Shown here in pieces: positions 46,630 to 58,679 of a stretch of DNA of 64,000 nt. The stretch is taken from the NCBI GenBank assembly GCA_037043015.1, contig CM073322.1, positions 3,359,601-3,423,600 of the forward strand. The letters are read 5' to 3'. The position numbers and the translations under genes are program-made. A model generated the notes under the pieces. It had not been told where the DNA came from, did not search any database, and worked only from the letters and a program-made list of their open reading frames with translations. The stretch's first letter is position 1. Each line of letters opens with the position of its first letter. The stretch comes from Bryum argenteum (Eukaryota; Streptophyta; Bryopsida; Bryales; Bryaceae).

Positions 46630-48416
46630 CAATAGGGTCCAACATGGAATGGCGTTTTTGGTTTTGCAGTGGGAAAAAAATCAAGTCAGCCTACTTTGGA
46701 AGCCTCTAGAGAGCTCAAAAACTGGTATTTTACCTTGAAAATTTTACCATAGGCTTGAAATCAAGTTGTTAGTATGCCTACCAAGTTTCAAAGCCAAACA
46801 ATTCATCAAAAAAAAGTTATTCAAAATCTACCAAGATAGGTAGCTGTAAATTATTTTTCACTCCTGCCAACTTTGACAGCCTCCCAAGAATTAAGATTAT
46901 TTTTCCTTGCTTTGATTTTTTTTGTGGTAGAACACAATTTAAGTTATTGATATATGGTAAAAATCTGAAGTCCAAAATATTAGTGAAAAAAAAGATATTC
47001 CCAATCTACCAACATGTGTTATTTTGCGGTATGCTTGTAGAAATCAACTCCACTCCAACCAACTTTGACACCCTCCCAATGGCTAAAAAAATGGCCCATT
47101 TGCCATGAAATTTTTGTCACAAGATAAGCTACATGTTAATGACTAGTGTGCCAAAATTCAAGCTCTAAAAGCTTACACAAAGAAAGTAGCACCTAATCTA
47201 CCAACCTTTTTTGACACCTCATCACATATCTCAACAATTAGCTTTTGCTAAAAAGTATCGTGGATGGAGTGCAGAAGAAAGGGAGCAAGTTGTTTGGACG
47301 GATGAGTCCACGTTTGAAGTTGGTAAAAACTGCAGACAAATTCATGTTTGGAGAACTGTGCATGAGCGCTTTGCTTCAAGTTGTATAGTTCCATCTTTCA
47401 AGAGTAGCGGGACTTCATTGATGATTTGGGGTGCATTTTTTGGAGGGCAGAAGTCACGACTTGTTTTTATGCCTAAGAATCGGCGCTCTGCAAAGGATTT
47501 TGTTGAAGTGGTTTACAATGGGGAGTTACTTCATTTTATGAAGAAAAAACCACAAGAATTACTCATGGAAGATGGTGCTCCTGTCCATAGAAGCAAACTA
47601 AGTAGAGAATGGAGGCATGCAAACTGTTTAGAGAAGCTTGATTGGCCCGCAAACTCTCCTGATCTCAATCCAATTCATAATCTCCCAAAGATTTTGAAAG
47701 ATGCAGTCCAACATGGTTCAATACGCCCTAAAAACACAAGTGACTTAAGAGTAGTTATTGCAAGAGAGTGGGAGAAAATTAGTCGTCAAAAACTCCTTCA
47801 ACTATGTCATTCCATGCATCAGTCATAGAGGCAAATGGAGGACATACACTTTGGTAGATTAGGTGCTACTTTCTTTGTGTAAGAGCTTGAATTTTGGCAC
47901 ACTAGTCATTAACATGTAGCTTATCTTGTGACAAAAATTTCATGGCAAATGGGCCATTTTTTAGCCATTGGGAGGGTGTCAAAGTTGGTTGGAGTGGAGT
48001 TGATTTCTACAAGCATACCGCAAAATAACACATGTTGGTAGATTGGGAATATCTTTTTTTTCACTAATATTTTGGACTTTAGATTTTTACCATATATCAA
48101 TAACACAAATTGTGTTCTACCACAAAAAAATCAAAGCAAGGTAAAATAATCTCAATTCTTGGGAGGCTCTCAAAGTTGGCAGGAGTGAAAAATAATTTAC
48201 AGCTACCTATCTTGGTAGATTTTGAATAACTTTTTTTTGGTGAATTGTTTGGCTTTGAAACTTGGTAGGCATACTAACAACTTGATTTCAAGCCTATGGT
48301 AAAATTTTCAAGGTAAAATACCAGTTTTTGAGCTCTCTAGAGGCTTCCAAAGTAGGCTAACTTGATTTTTTTCCCACTGCAAAACCAAAAACGCCATTCC
48401 ATGTTGGACCCTACTG
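46630..48416 (+). mobile_element. Tc1-like transposon with ~570-bp inverted repeats, 1.79 kb
   Basis: The left end reads CAATAGGGTCC and the right end, on the other strand, CAGTAGGGTCC; CAGT is the classical Tc1 terminus. TA stands on both sides (46628-46629 and 48417-48418). Sister R copies have the empty site TGTACATGG with one TA (27753-27754 and 60541-60542). The inverted repeats are exceptionally long, 46630-47204 and 47851-48416, and remain nearly identical. Only about 650 bp of unique sequence lies between them, filled by the transposase remnant. Confidence 0.92.
47190..47828 (+). pseudogene. Tc1-family DDE transposase, N-terminally truncated
   Basis: This is the catalytic domain of a Tc1-like transposase. 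First aspartate: VVWTDESTFEVG; second: LLMEDGAPVHRS; third position: NSPDLNPIHNLP. There are 34 residues between the second Asp and the third site, so the spacing is DD34x, the Tc1 (not plant mariner DD39D) signature. The third catalytic residue, normally Glu in PIENLW, is His, and the usual Trp is Pro, so catalysis is not expected. There is no ATG near the start; the open frame begins inside the left inverted repeat and lacks the two N-terminal helix-turn-helix DNA-binding domains (the family usually has about 340 residues; about 205 remain). It ends in a normal TAG. Confidence 0.88.
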
Positions 48417-48958
48417 TACATGATTCAAGACATGCTAGCTTCCTCAACTTACAATGATTTGATATCTACATTTGATATCTTGTTCGAAATCATCCAACAC
48501 TTGTTTTCATCAACAACCAATCTAACACTGAGATCCAAACCTCAGGACAATCAAAATAGGAGTTTTGGATTGGATTGCACACACTTCAGATTTTTTTATT
48601 TTTTTATGTCCTTAAAACCAATACAATGAGATCAGAATGGTTTATGAATATGAATTCAGCTTATCAGTTGTGGGGATGGCACTTGAGGTTGCCTTGCATG
48701 TTATTTTTCGTGGTGACCAAACAAGGAAAGCATGGATACCAAGGAAGGCCTGTCTTAAGGACAGCATTTAATAGAACATTCATTTAAATGAAGGTAGCTC
48801 TTGTTTTTGGCTTTTGAAACATGGGGCATGTTTCACCATTTCAAGCCAATCATGTATCTAATTTAGTTTTTCATGAGAAGAAAATTCATAATCATGATTT
48901 TAAGATAAAATCTAACAACTTTGTAGTTGAAAGAATTTTCACTCAAATTATTTCGGTA

Positions 48959-50132
48959 CAAGTCCTAACCCGTGTCCTCCGGACACGGACATCAAAAAGG
49001 TAAGATCAAAATTTATGAAAACATGTAAAAAATTCAGACCTAGGTATAAAATATAATTATACCCTATTGAGAATCCTCCAACTACGTATTTCTTTTTATA
49101 CCTGAGTTTAAATTTTTAGTTTTTTACGTGTTTTAAAAAAAAAATTGATCGGCCCTTTTTGATGTCCTAGTCCGAAGGATATAGGTTAGGACTTCTATAT
49201 ACCGATGTTCTTTGGACAAAAAAAAATAAAAAAATAGTATTCAATTAATTAGTGAGTGAGTTCCCCTCGTCCCATGGGTAAGCACTTTATTTGGTGCTCT
49301 TCAAAAACTACACCCTATCCTCGGTTCCCTCGTAAATGGTCTTCCTACTTTTTAAGATTTATAGCATGTCCTACGTTCCCTTTTTCTGGGTTACCCATGC
49401 TTTGGCCCGTTCCCCGTTCTCATCATTATCTGGTCGACATTCTCATTGATGAGGCCATCAGACATGTGATTAACATTATTTGTCTTTCAACAACTTTCCT
49501 TTTTGGTTTCCGTCATTTGTTCCTAGTTTCCATCATTTGTATGTAGTTCCCATCATTCGTTCTTGGTTCTCATTATTTGTTAGTAGTTCTCATCCTCCTT
49601 TCGTAATTCTTATCCTTTAATCTCGATTCCTGGTTCCCCTCCAATGTTCCCTTGATCTCCCCTCAAGTGACTCTTTCTTTGCTCCCATTTTTATGTTCCA
49701 TATTCCTTGTCTCTTTAACTCCTTGTATTTTTATTATTGGGATCTAATAAACTCTTAATAACAACCACATACCATTTAGAGAACTCTTCAAAATCTTTAG
49801 AACTCCTCCGTGCCCAATTCCTAGTTCTTGTTCCATGTTCCGTTGATCTCCTCTTTACTCCTTACTTTGCTCCATTTTACATGTTCCACATTCCTTGTCC
49901 CTTCGACTCTTGTTATGTTAATGAGATTTAATAAATTATTAATAACAATCAAGTATCACCTACGGAAATCCTTCAAAATCTTTAAAACTCTTCATACCGT
50001 GTATACTCTCATGGGCAAACCACCCTACTACCGGAAAGGATCACCAAGGGCAAACAGAGAAAACCGGCTGCATTAGGTTGGGCAACCTGCAAAGGATCGC
50101 TAGCAGGTAATCGTGTTCTTTTATATATATAG
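48959..50132. mobile_element. Unclassified composite insertion, shorter copy (1.17 kb)
   Basis: The same element as 30647-32200, including the foldback head and the TA-rich end. It inserted into block B sequence, whose uninterrupted form (ATTATTTTGGTATTAGAC) is seen at 43790 and 55450. Compared with the longer copy it lacks about 445 bp of the second tandem unit and has about 55 extra bp near 49430. Both copies sit next to TA, which suggests a TA preference. Confidence 0.6.
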
Positions 50133-51151
50133 ATCAGATTTGCAATGATGTTTTTATTAAAAAAAGAAAAACATGAAAAGTTTGATAGTTTTCGAAACAT
50201 CGATAAAACCTTAAATTGTAGATTCCACCAACTTCCAACTATATTGTTGAGTTAGTAACTACAAACCATTTCATCAAATAATGCCAACAATTCCTCGATT
50301 TATAGCAAAATGTGAGTTGTATTGAACCATGTTTACAATCTTCCACATAGCAAACTTGGCGCGTTGAGGTTTTTTCCACCCAATGCATAACTTTAGTCAC
50401 TATGGACACGGATACTTATTCCGATAAGCAATGGAAAGATATTTTCGGGAGTGTAAGTGACGAAAGCTTAAGTGTAAGGAAGCAAAGCAAGAGACTCATA
50501 GTCTCGGCTATGCCCATAATATATGAAAGTAATGTTGTACAAGACCTACACCTACGTGGATGTATGTACATATGCATGCATCGTGACTTGCCCCTTGCAC
50601 AAAAGTGGTTAGCCCCTTCCAATATTGTCCTTGTGTTGAAGAACATAAGTTACATTATCCAAATGATTAGTTGTGTACACACCCAAGTACAAAAGAAATT
50701 GAAGAGAATGCACTTTTTGAAATGTGGTTTTTTTCCTTTCTACCTCAACCCCATTTTGTATGCCAGGCGGATAAAGGTCTCCTAACCGCAGGTGGTCGTA
50801 GGTCCTCAAAAAATGTCACATCATATAAAGGCCCATGAGGGAGTCTTCTTAGTTTGAAATTCTTCTCGGAAGGAGAACAAAAATTTGTAGCAAATGTTGT
50901 TGATTTTCCCATTACAACGATTTTCAAGCGGTTATCGGTCCCGTTGTGTGAACAACCACAATGTATTGCAATCCAGCACGGTAAGAATCATAATAATGAG
51001 GCATGGTTTTCTTGCCTCCTCTTTTGGATAGATATGAAAAATGTTATTCAATTCTTATTATGAGTTTTCTCCCAACTTGGTACGTAATACGCATGCAAGA
51101 TGTTATTTGTTTAAAAGAAATTGTGGAATTGTGAATCTCTACATGCCAAGC

Positions 51152-51279
<128 letters not shown>

Positions 51280-51870
51280 ATAGAGTATTTTTCCCATTTA
51301 ATATACCATGTAACGTATTATCACTAGTCTATAAGTTAATTTCATTTTCCGGCAAGATATAGAAATCCAAGGGAGCCATTGGCAGTGCATGATGCCATCA
51401 CTTTTCATGTGTTCTATGTTGAATTGTTGACGCGATGTATTATTGATTAGTGCAATCCTTCATGTACTAGAATGCACTCATAAGACAAGGACATGTCCAA
51501 TCAATAGTCGTCATACATCCCATCTTTAGAAAGAAATCTCCAAAATTCGTATTTTATCACCGCCCCGACCACCGTGGCGGCCGTCAACTATGATGTAATC
51601 ACGTATCACGTCCCGACCACCATGGGGGCTATCGCATCCTATGATGTTACCCATATTTCCGCCCCGACCACCGTCACCACCATCGTTTTCTATCACGTCA
51701 TCGCAACACATGACTCCAACTATGACCGCCACTTTTCACTGGCCCGAGCACTGTGACCACCATCATTATCTGTTGTGTTATTGCATGTCCGTATCACGGC
51801 CTTGACCATCTAGATCACCATTTCATCATATGTGGCAATATGCCACTCTGGTCGGAGTGGTGTACCCATC

Positions 51871-52131
51871 TGTTGAAACACTTGACTGATTTGTATTGAG
51901 AGTGGAAGAACATATATACATAGTGTTGAGGGAGGTGGAGCGGTGCAACCATGATTGAAATGAGTGTGTGCCGCTCCACGCCAAGGTGGCTCATAATGAG
52001 CAGTTATGAAAGGTAAGTACTAAGTACTATCTAATTAATGAATGGCTATTATGTGGTCTTGAGCGTCTTTCTTCAACACCCTCCCTCGCTCGAGACTACG
52101 TACAACTTTGAGAGCGTCTTTCTTCAACACC
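51871..52131. mobile_element. Solo LTR of a small LTR retrotransposon, 261 bp
   Basis: It begins TGTTGAA and ends TTCAACA, the TG...CA ends of an LTR. It is flanked by a 5-bp duplication CCATC (51866-51870 and 52132-52136). Other R copies run through this site without it (GTACCCATCCGCTGCC near 58740). It has no internal region or genes, so it is a solo LTR left by recombination between two LTRs. The ends suggest a Ty1/copia-type element. It is younger than the R repeat it sits in. Confidence 0.8.
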
Positions 52132-52601
52132 ATCCGCCTGCCTCAAACAATCCCCGGTAGTAGTAATCCCCTGAAGTTTTCACTGGTGTTGGGCAATGTA
52201 CTAGGAATCAATGTCCTATTGAATCCTGATCAATGTCCTATTGAATCCTGATCTCAAGATTCCTCAACTTACACAAAATATTTGATATCTTGTTCAATAT
52301 CTTCCAACACTTCTTTCGACCTCCAACCAATCCAATACTAAGATCCTCACCACAATCAAAGAAGGAGTTTTGGATTTCTTTCCACATACTTCAGATTTTT
52401 AGTCTTTTATTTTTATTTTTTTATGAATCAATGAGATTGGAATGGTTCATGAATATGAATTCAGCTAATCAGTTGTGGGGATGGCATTGTAGGTAGCCTT
52501 TGCATGTTCTTATTCATGGTGATCAAACAAGTGAAGCATGGATTCCAAGGAAGGCCTGTCTTGAGATGAGGATTCAATAGGACATTGATCACTTTAGGAA
52601 G

Positions 52602-52754
52602 GCCGGACACTAAATCCAATCCATGTTCCCCTTGGAATTTCCAAATATGGAGGGAGGCTAATAAAAGGCTACCCGGTATTTTTTTGTGTTTAAGGCTTTT
52701 AAATTCAAAGAAGAGGCCCCCAAGGGTAAAATGGGGGTGCAAATCCCAAATTTC

Positions 52755-52786
<32 letters not shown>

Positions 52787-52864
52787 GAGGGGGTCAAAAA
52801 TGGAAAAACAAAAAACTGGGGCCCCACCTAAGTGGTGAACCCAGATTGAATTTAGTGGGCGGCC
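52602..52864. mobile_element. hAT-like MITE, ~263 bp
   Basis: The inverted ends are GCCGGACACTAAATCCAATC and, from the right, GCCGCCCACTAAATTCAATC. They are flanked by an approximately 8-bp duplication TTAGGAAG (52594-52601 and 52865-52872). Other R copies read CTTTAGGAAGGGTGG uninterrupted. An 8-bp duplication suggests hAT; a 7- or 9-bp reading cannot be excluded. It contains an A run (52756-52782). Sequence around 63520-63640 looks like a relative. Confidence 0.7.
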
Positions 52865-52991
52865 TTAGGAAGGGTGGATTCAGAGGGTGGCTTTGTATGT
52901 CAGTAGCATCTACAACAGCAGTAAAAGGAAAATAAAAATATCTCGGACTTCTGCACCGGGATAAAAGGAGCACTTTTGAATGCATGACTCA

Positions 52992-53293
52992 CAGCATCTC
53001 CACCTATACTCACTAAAGGAGACTTGCTAAAATTGTTCATCTCTATTTGAAGAGGCCTTGAAATCACACTCCCCCACTCTTGGAGGCCCCTCAGGCACCA
53101 AAAGTGCATGTGAAATAGTTAATGCACCATTTGCAAGTAGAATGTCAGATTTAGTCAACTAAAGTTAGATTTGGAGGGCCATTTCTTAACGCGCCAAAGC
53201 AGAGAGTCAAGAGACATTTTTGGAGGGCCCTTAGCATTTCTCATCCACTTATTGCGAGTGTTAAAGACTTGGCGAGTATTGGTGCGGATGCTC
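52992..53293. mobile_element. PIF/Harbinger-like MITE, 302 bp
   Basis: The inverted ends are CAGCATCTCCACCTATACTC and, from the right, GAGCATCCGCACCAATACTC, flanked by TCA (52989-52991 and 53294-53296). The empty form is GACTCAATTTTGCAGCC in sister R copies (near 26415). The GAGCATC ends are shared with the 2.64 kb element at 35286-37927, so this could be a deletion derivative of the same family. Confidence 0.72.
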
Positions 53294-53929
53294 TCAATTA
53301 CCCAACCAAAGCACTTGGAAGTCTGCACAGGAAGTCCATAATTGGCATTTGGTAAAACGTGACATAGATTAAAACAAGTACCACATTATCGATTGGGCAA
53401 TTTGATTTGATTCAAAATTGATGATACAATCATCTCTTAGTGGTAAAAAAATATGTTTTTGTCGTGACTGACAATATGCATTGGGTACATGGCCATCGCA
53501 CCAATGTTGGTTGGGTTAACAAAGAGCAAACGAGATTTATTTTTTTGATAACTCTAGCATGATTGTACATTTTGTATTCACTCAATGGCACGTACCATGG
53601 AGTCTGGAAAGTTGTTGTGTCTGAAACAATGGCACTGACATTGGACCAAGTCTCATGTAGTTCAAGCTTTGGCCCATTGGCTCTCTATCTTGCTCAATTG
53701 AATTGATTACATTTTTTGACTTAATGTATGGTCTGTTATGTACCGGATCTTCTATGCCTAGCAAGACTTTATCGGAAAAGTAGGCACGGGTTGGCGGTTG
53801 TTCACATACTAGAATGCACTAGTGTCCCCCAAACACGTCCGATCAATGTCTCGTCATCCCTTCGTCATCCCTCTGATATCTAGAAAACGACCTCTTATTA
53901 GACACAATTTGTACTTTGTGTTTGTTTGT

Positions 53930-56457
53930 ACCAAAATTTGATTCAGATCAAAATATAGATGCGACATAGCAATTTGTAAAGAACATCGCAATTCCTTGAA
54001 AATATGAAAGGAATTAATTCATTGCATTCAATATAATTCTAAGAATATTTTATAACAAAATATAACAATGAATCTTCCTTACCTTTGAGGTAAACTTTCA
54101 CTTCATGCTTTTGTGACTCCCTATTCTTTTTGAGCAAAATCGTAAACATGTCATAAGTATTGTTTGTAACCCTTAACCCTCAAACGCTATGTGGTTTGAA
54201 ACAGGCGGCCCAAAATCGGATCCTAGCACGTTTTGGACTCATACAAATATTGATTATTATTGTAAAACTTCACTTTTTAAATGCATCATAAGAGGGTGAC
54301 CAGTTTGACATAAAAATATAAGTTAGAAGTTGAGTACATTGAGAGCTACATAAAAAGCCCCTCATGCTTGCTTGGACATTTAAGGGTTAAAGGTGATCGA
54401 GTGATCTTTTAACATTCAAAACGCATGCTCTCCATTCTCATTCACAAAGGATTGTGAAGCTAGAATTAATATATATAGTTCATGCAAAAGAACATGGAGG
54501 TTTTCGTGATAGAAAGTAATCCTTTTCAAAATCCAATAGTGTGTCTAAGATACAAGATATAATCATATTCGTGGTTAGAAACTGCTTCTCAAAGAATCTA
54601 ACCAAAATATGCCTCTCATAAAAGTGTAAGGAGGATAAAAATCATTGCAACTAGGAGTTATTTTGTCTAACATTACACATCTAGGTCACTTTTCATACAC
54701 TTGTTATCTTCAAAAGTAGATTCCTATGTTAGTTAAAGATGGATATAACGTAAGATAATATTTGAGATTTGCACTCAATGATTATCTCTGTTTCCTATAA
54801 AGAGACATTTTGCCGATTCATTTCTTTCAAAAAGTGTGTGTCATGTTGTTGTCGGAACTTCTCTTGTGCCATACAAACCAAATTCTACACAAATAATCAA
54901 AGTGTCTTACACAAAGACAATGAGATTGATATCTCATATCAAGTGTAGAACCAAAAACAAAGTAAGGTAGGTTATTGCATATAATCAAGGTTATTGCATA
55001 TGAGAAGTGGATGTAGCTTTTAGTAATTTATTTTTGATAAAAAATGAATTTCACCACAAAGAATTTTATTGTAGCTATGGTTACTTTTCCTCATTATTAG
55101 ATTAACTCTGATATTTATTTTACCCTTAAACGCATCGTATGTAGATAAACGACATTTTAATTGACATGCGACAACTTTGAAGAGCCATGATTTTTTTTGT
55201 TTGGAGTCCGTTCCAAATCCACTCAAGTTTGTGTCGTAAAAATTGCAAAACCATTCAAGAAATTATGAATTAATGGCATTTATTTAAGTGAAGGTAGCTC
55301 CTGTTTTTGGCTTTTGAAACATGGGGCATGTTTCACCATTGCAAGCCAATCATGTAAAATCTAGTTTAGTTTTCAATGAGAAGAAGATTCATATTCATGA
55401 TTTTAAAATAAAAACTAACAACTTTGTAGTTGGAAGATTTTACACTCAAATTATTTTGGTATTAGACTTGCAATGATGCTTTTATTAAAAAAAAAATGAA
55501 AAGTTTGATAGTTTTCTAGACATCGACAAAAACCTTAATTTGTAGATTCCACCAACTTCCAATTATATTGTTGACAGAGTTAGTAGCTACAAACCATTTG
55601 ATGATGTAATGCCAATCATTCCTCAATTTATAGCAAAAAGTGAGAAGTATTAAACCATGACTTCAATTATCCACATAGCAGACTCGTGGAGTTGAGGCTT
55701 TATTCACCCAACGCATAAGTTGAGTCACCTTGTGTACACGGATGTTTATTCTGATAAGCATTGAAAGATATTTTTGGGAGTGTAAGTGACAAAAGCTTGA
55801 TAGCAATGGGTATCTCTTTTTGCGCCATGGCGTAATGGGGTGGGTAAAGTGTAATTGTAGATCTAGGTCAGATGGGGGAGGGTCTCGGAACGGAGCGGGG
55901 CAAAGCAAGGCGGCGCTCGCAAACTCCAAGCTTGCATCAATGGTCTCTTTCAAGTAAAAGGAAGCAAAGCAACACACTCATAGTCCTGCCATCATGCATG
56001 AAAGTAATGTCGTACAAGATCTACACCTTCTTGGATGTATGTACATATGCATGCATCATGACTTGCCCCTTGCACAAAAGTGGTTAGCTCCTTCCAATTG
56101 TGTCCTTGTGCTAAAGAACATAAGTTACCTTATCCAAAATGATTAGTTCTGTACACACCCAAGTACAATGTTCAAAGAAATTAAAGAGGATCCAATTTTT
56201 GAGATGTGGTTTTTTCCCTTTCTACCCCAGACCCCCATTTTGTCTTGTAGGTGGAAAAAGGTCTTGTAACCGGAGGTGGTCGTAGGTCCTAAAAGAATAA
56301 CTTATCATTTAAAGGCCCATGAGGGAGCCTTCTTAGTTGGAAATTCTTCTCTGAAGGAGACCAAGAATGTGTAGCAAATGTTGTTGATTTGCCCATGAAG
56401 AATGTTCAAAAAGAAACAAAATATATTTTTATAAAAGAAAACCTCGTGTAGAAAAAG
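53930..56457. repeat. Repeat block B, copy 2
   Basis: Sister of 41200-44490, without the 941-bp TTAA-flanked element and with one fewer 19-bp tandem unit. It leads straight into block A copy 3 at 56458. With R-B at 53700-53930 this gives the order R-B-A. Confidence 0.75.
54177..54386. mobile_element. TTAA-flanked MITE, 210 bp (second copy within block B)
   Basis: The same element as 41471-41680, with TTAA at 54173-54176 and 54387-54390. It was copied as part of block B, not by a separate insertion. Confidence 0.75.
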
Positions 56458-57620
56458 AAATGTTTTCAATGAATTGCATGAAGATGTAAATTGCGATGTG
56501 CGTACTCAAGTGAGATATTTACATGGAAAAAATATGAGAGTAATATTTGGGGTAACAATCATCGGAGTCCCCCTTTGCACAAAGCAAACTATGTCTTACA
56601 AAGAACACAAAAAAAGAGTTTAAACGTTACAATCTCACAAATGGACATTTCAAAGTACAAGAAAGCATTAAGAAGTTTGACCGCTCCTTAATACGAACCT
56701 TGTGATAGAAAACCACAATTAGGAGGTCAAAAAGCACGTATACTTCTAGGGGTTAACGCAACTACCCGTGTAAAATTGACCATCTACTACGAGCTTGAAG
56801 TTGAAATGCAGGACCTTTTCTTGGAACAAATACATTTGCTCAAATGCTGGAGTCAGCAATAAGCAATAACAAACTTCATTATCCCATGTTTGCCCAACGG
56901 TCTCTATCAGATTTTAGGGCCGGTTGCACTTGTCTTTTTAGGAATGAGAAAATTCAACACAAAGTTTCCCCGAGTAAAAGTAAGTAACAAGTGGGAAGGA
57001 GAAGGGGCGGGGCAAAAGGGACTGTCTGATGTCACACACAAATGATGGAGGCCTCAAATCGATCATCAACATAAAATTAAAATAAAAACACGAAATAAGT
57101 CATATGACAAGGCAACTGCTATTGTTTGCTCGTTAAATCAAGTTTTGTTGAAATAGTCGTCTCATGTGGTCTGTATGATATGATTCCTGTGTGCCTTGAA
57201 CCATGGCATTGTCCCTGGGGTTTAGGGTCCCAAATATTGATACATAAGCTAGCTTTGGAATTCAAGGCAAAAGATTCTTTACTTTGAAACTTAAGTAGTG
57301 ATTCGGTCATGAAAAATTTTCCTAATTTTAGCTTGCAACCCAAGATTCATGTAATATTCAATACCATGAGGTTAGAATAATTCTTTACTGACTTATTCTT
57401 AACCAATTGTGAGCGTAGGGCATTTTAAACTATAGACCAAGCTTAAGATACCCAAACATTCTTAGCAATCTAAGACTCACACATAGCACTTAGGCTTTTA
57501 CACTATGGAACAAGGGCAAAAGGTCAAGAACTACCTACAATGGCAATTGAGGCATTTCGGATGAAAATTTTTGTTCTCAATAAATATTTGGGGGCAAGCC
57601 ATAATTGAACCCCAAACTCT
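56458..57620. repeat. Repeat block A, copy 3 (truncated)
   Basis: This matches the first part of block A with an internal deletion of the middle. A 175-bp insertion at about 56671-56847 is absent from copy 2; its edges (TTTGACCGCTCC and GGAGTCAG) are only weakly inverted, so it is not classified. It ends after AAACTCTTACATGGAGTCC. Confidence 0.7.
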
Positions 57621-58660
57621 TACATGGAGTCCTCTATATGTCATTCATATGAGAAGCAAAGTGTATGGTGATATCACCATGATCCTTTTTTATACCATTG
57701 TTATTTAAGAAAAATACGCAAGAATGACGCAATTGGCTCACTCTGGTGAACCTCAAAGGGTGATAGTTTGGTTGGGGTACCCAAAAAGGTTGTCCAATGA
57801 ACAATTGCACTCTATGCTGGTGTGTCAAACATATCCATTTTTAAACTGTAATACAATAAGACTTCATCAGATGTGGTTTTAGTTGTCCATACTTATAATG
57901 TATCAAGAAAAAAAAAAAAAAAATAGAAATTTAAAAATAAAATAAAATGAAGTAATTTTATTTGATTTTTTAGTTGAAAAAGTAACTTATGTCCCACTAA
58001 CCTAAAATCCATAGAATCAAGCAAATGAAAAATCAACCATTTTTATTTTAGTATAATTTTTGAATATGACCTACATCTTCTTGTATAGAATACAAAATAA
58101 TTTATTTAATTATAAAAAATTAATTCATTGTGCACTATAATGCCCGCAAATCCCAAAATTCAAGCATTTTTTTTCTCATCTATGAATGGATTAAAAAAAA
58201 ACAAAAAAAATCTAAGAGAAACTCCATAGGCATATATACTTTGATTTCATTGAGGTGCATGATATTTTATTCTCCATTTCAGGGTCTTTTTACTAGGTTA
58301 AAATAGACAAATCAGACAAACTTTGGAGGCTTTCAATAAAAATAACCTAATTAGTGAGTCCAAAAAGTGATACCCCAAGCTTACCTTTGCCCCACGGGAA
58401 GTATGTAATCCATACATACCGTCGATTTTTGATGTACCCACCACTACATTGTCCCATTTTAAAGAAATTCTACATGTCCATATTCACAACTTTGTATTAA
58501 AATCCTAGGAGGGTCTAAAAGTTATGATTCCAACATGTTCAAAGACAGTTATTAACAATGCCCATGTACACAAATTGCTTGTGTAAGTAGCTTTGCCCAT
58601 GTACACAAGCTTCATTACAAATTCTCCATGCTAATTCTCTCTCGTCGAAATGGGGGAGGG
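57621..58660. repeat. Diverged repeat, copy 1
   Basis: Segments of 57715-57790 and 58377-58660 match 61440-61755 (GAATGACGCAAT, TGATTCCAACATG, ACACAAATTGCTTGTG, CATTACAGATTTTCCATGC-like). There is no conserved frame. Between them is AT-rich sequence with A runs. Confidence 0.5.
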
Positions 58661-58679
58661 GTAAGTTAATATGTCATCA

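Larger units (their letters stand above)
44490..48790. repeat. Repeat block R, copies 6 and 7
   Basis: Two truncated R copies, 44490-45980 and 46000-48790. Their minisatellites lie at 44635-44960 and 46185-46560. Copy 6 carries the TA-flanked MITE at 45352-45813. Copy 7 carries the Tc1 element at 46630-48416. Confidence 0.7.
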
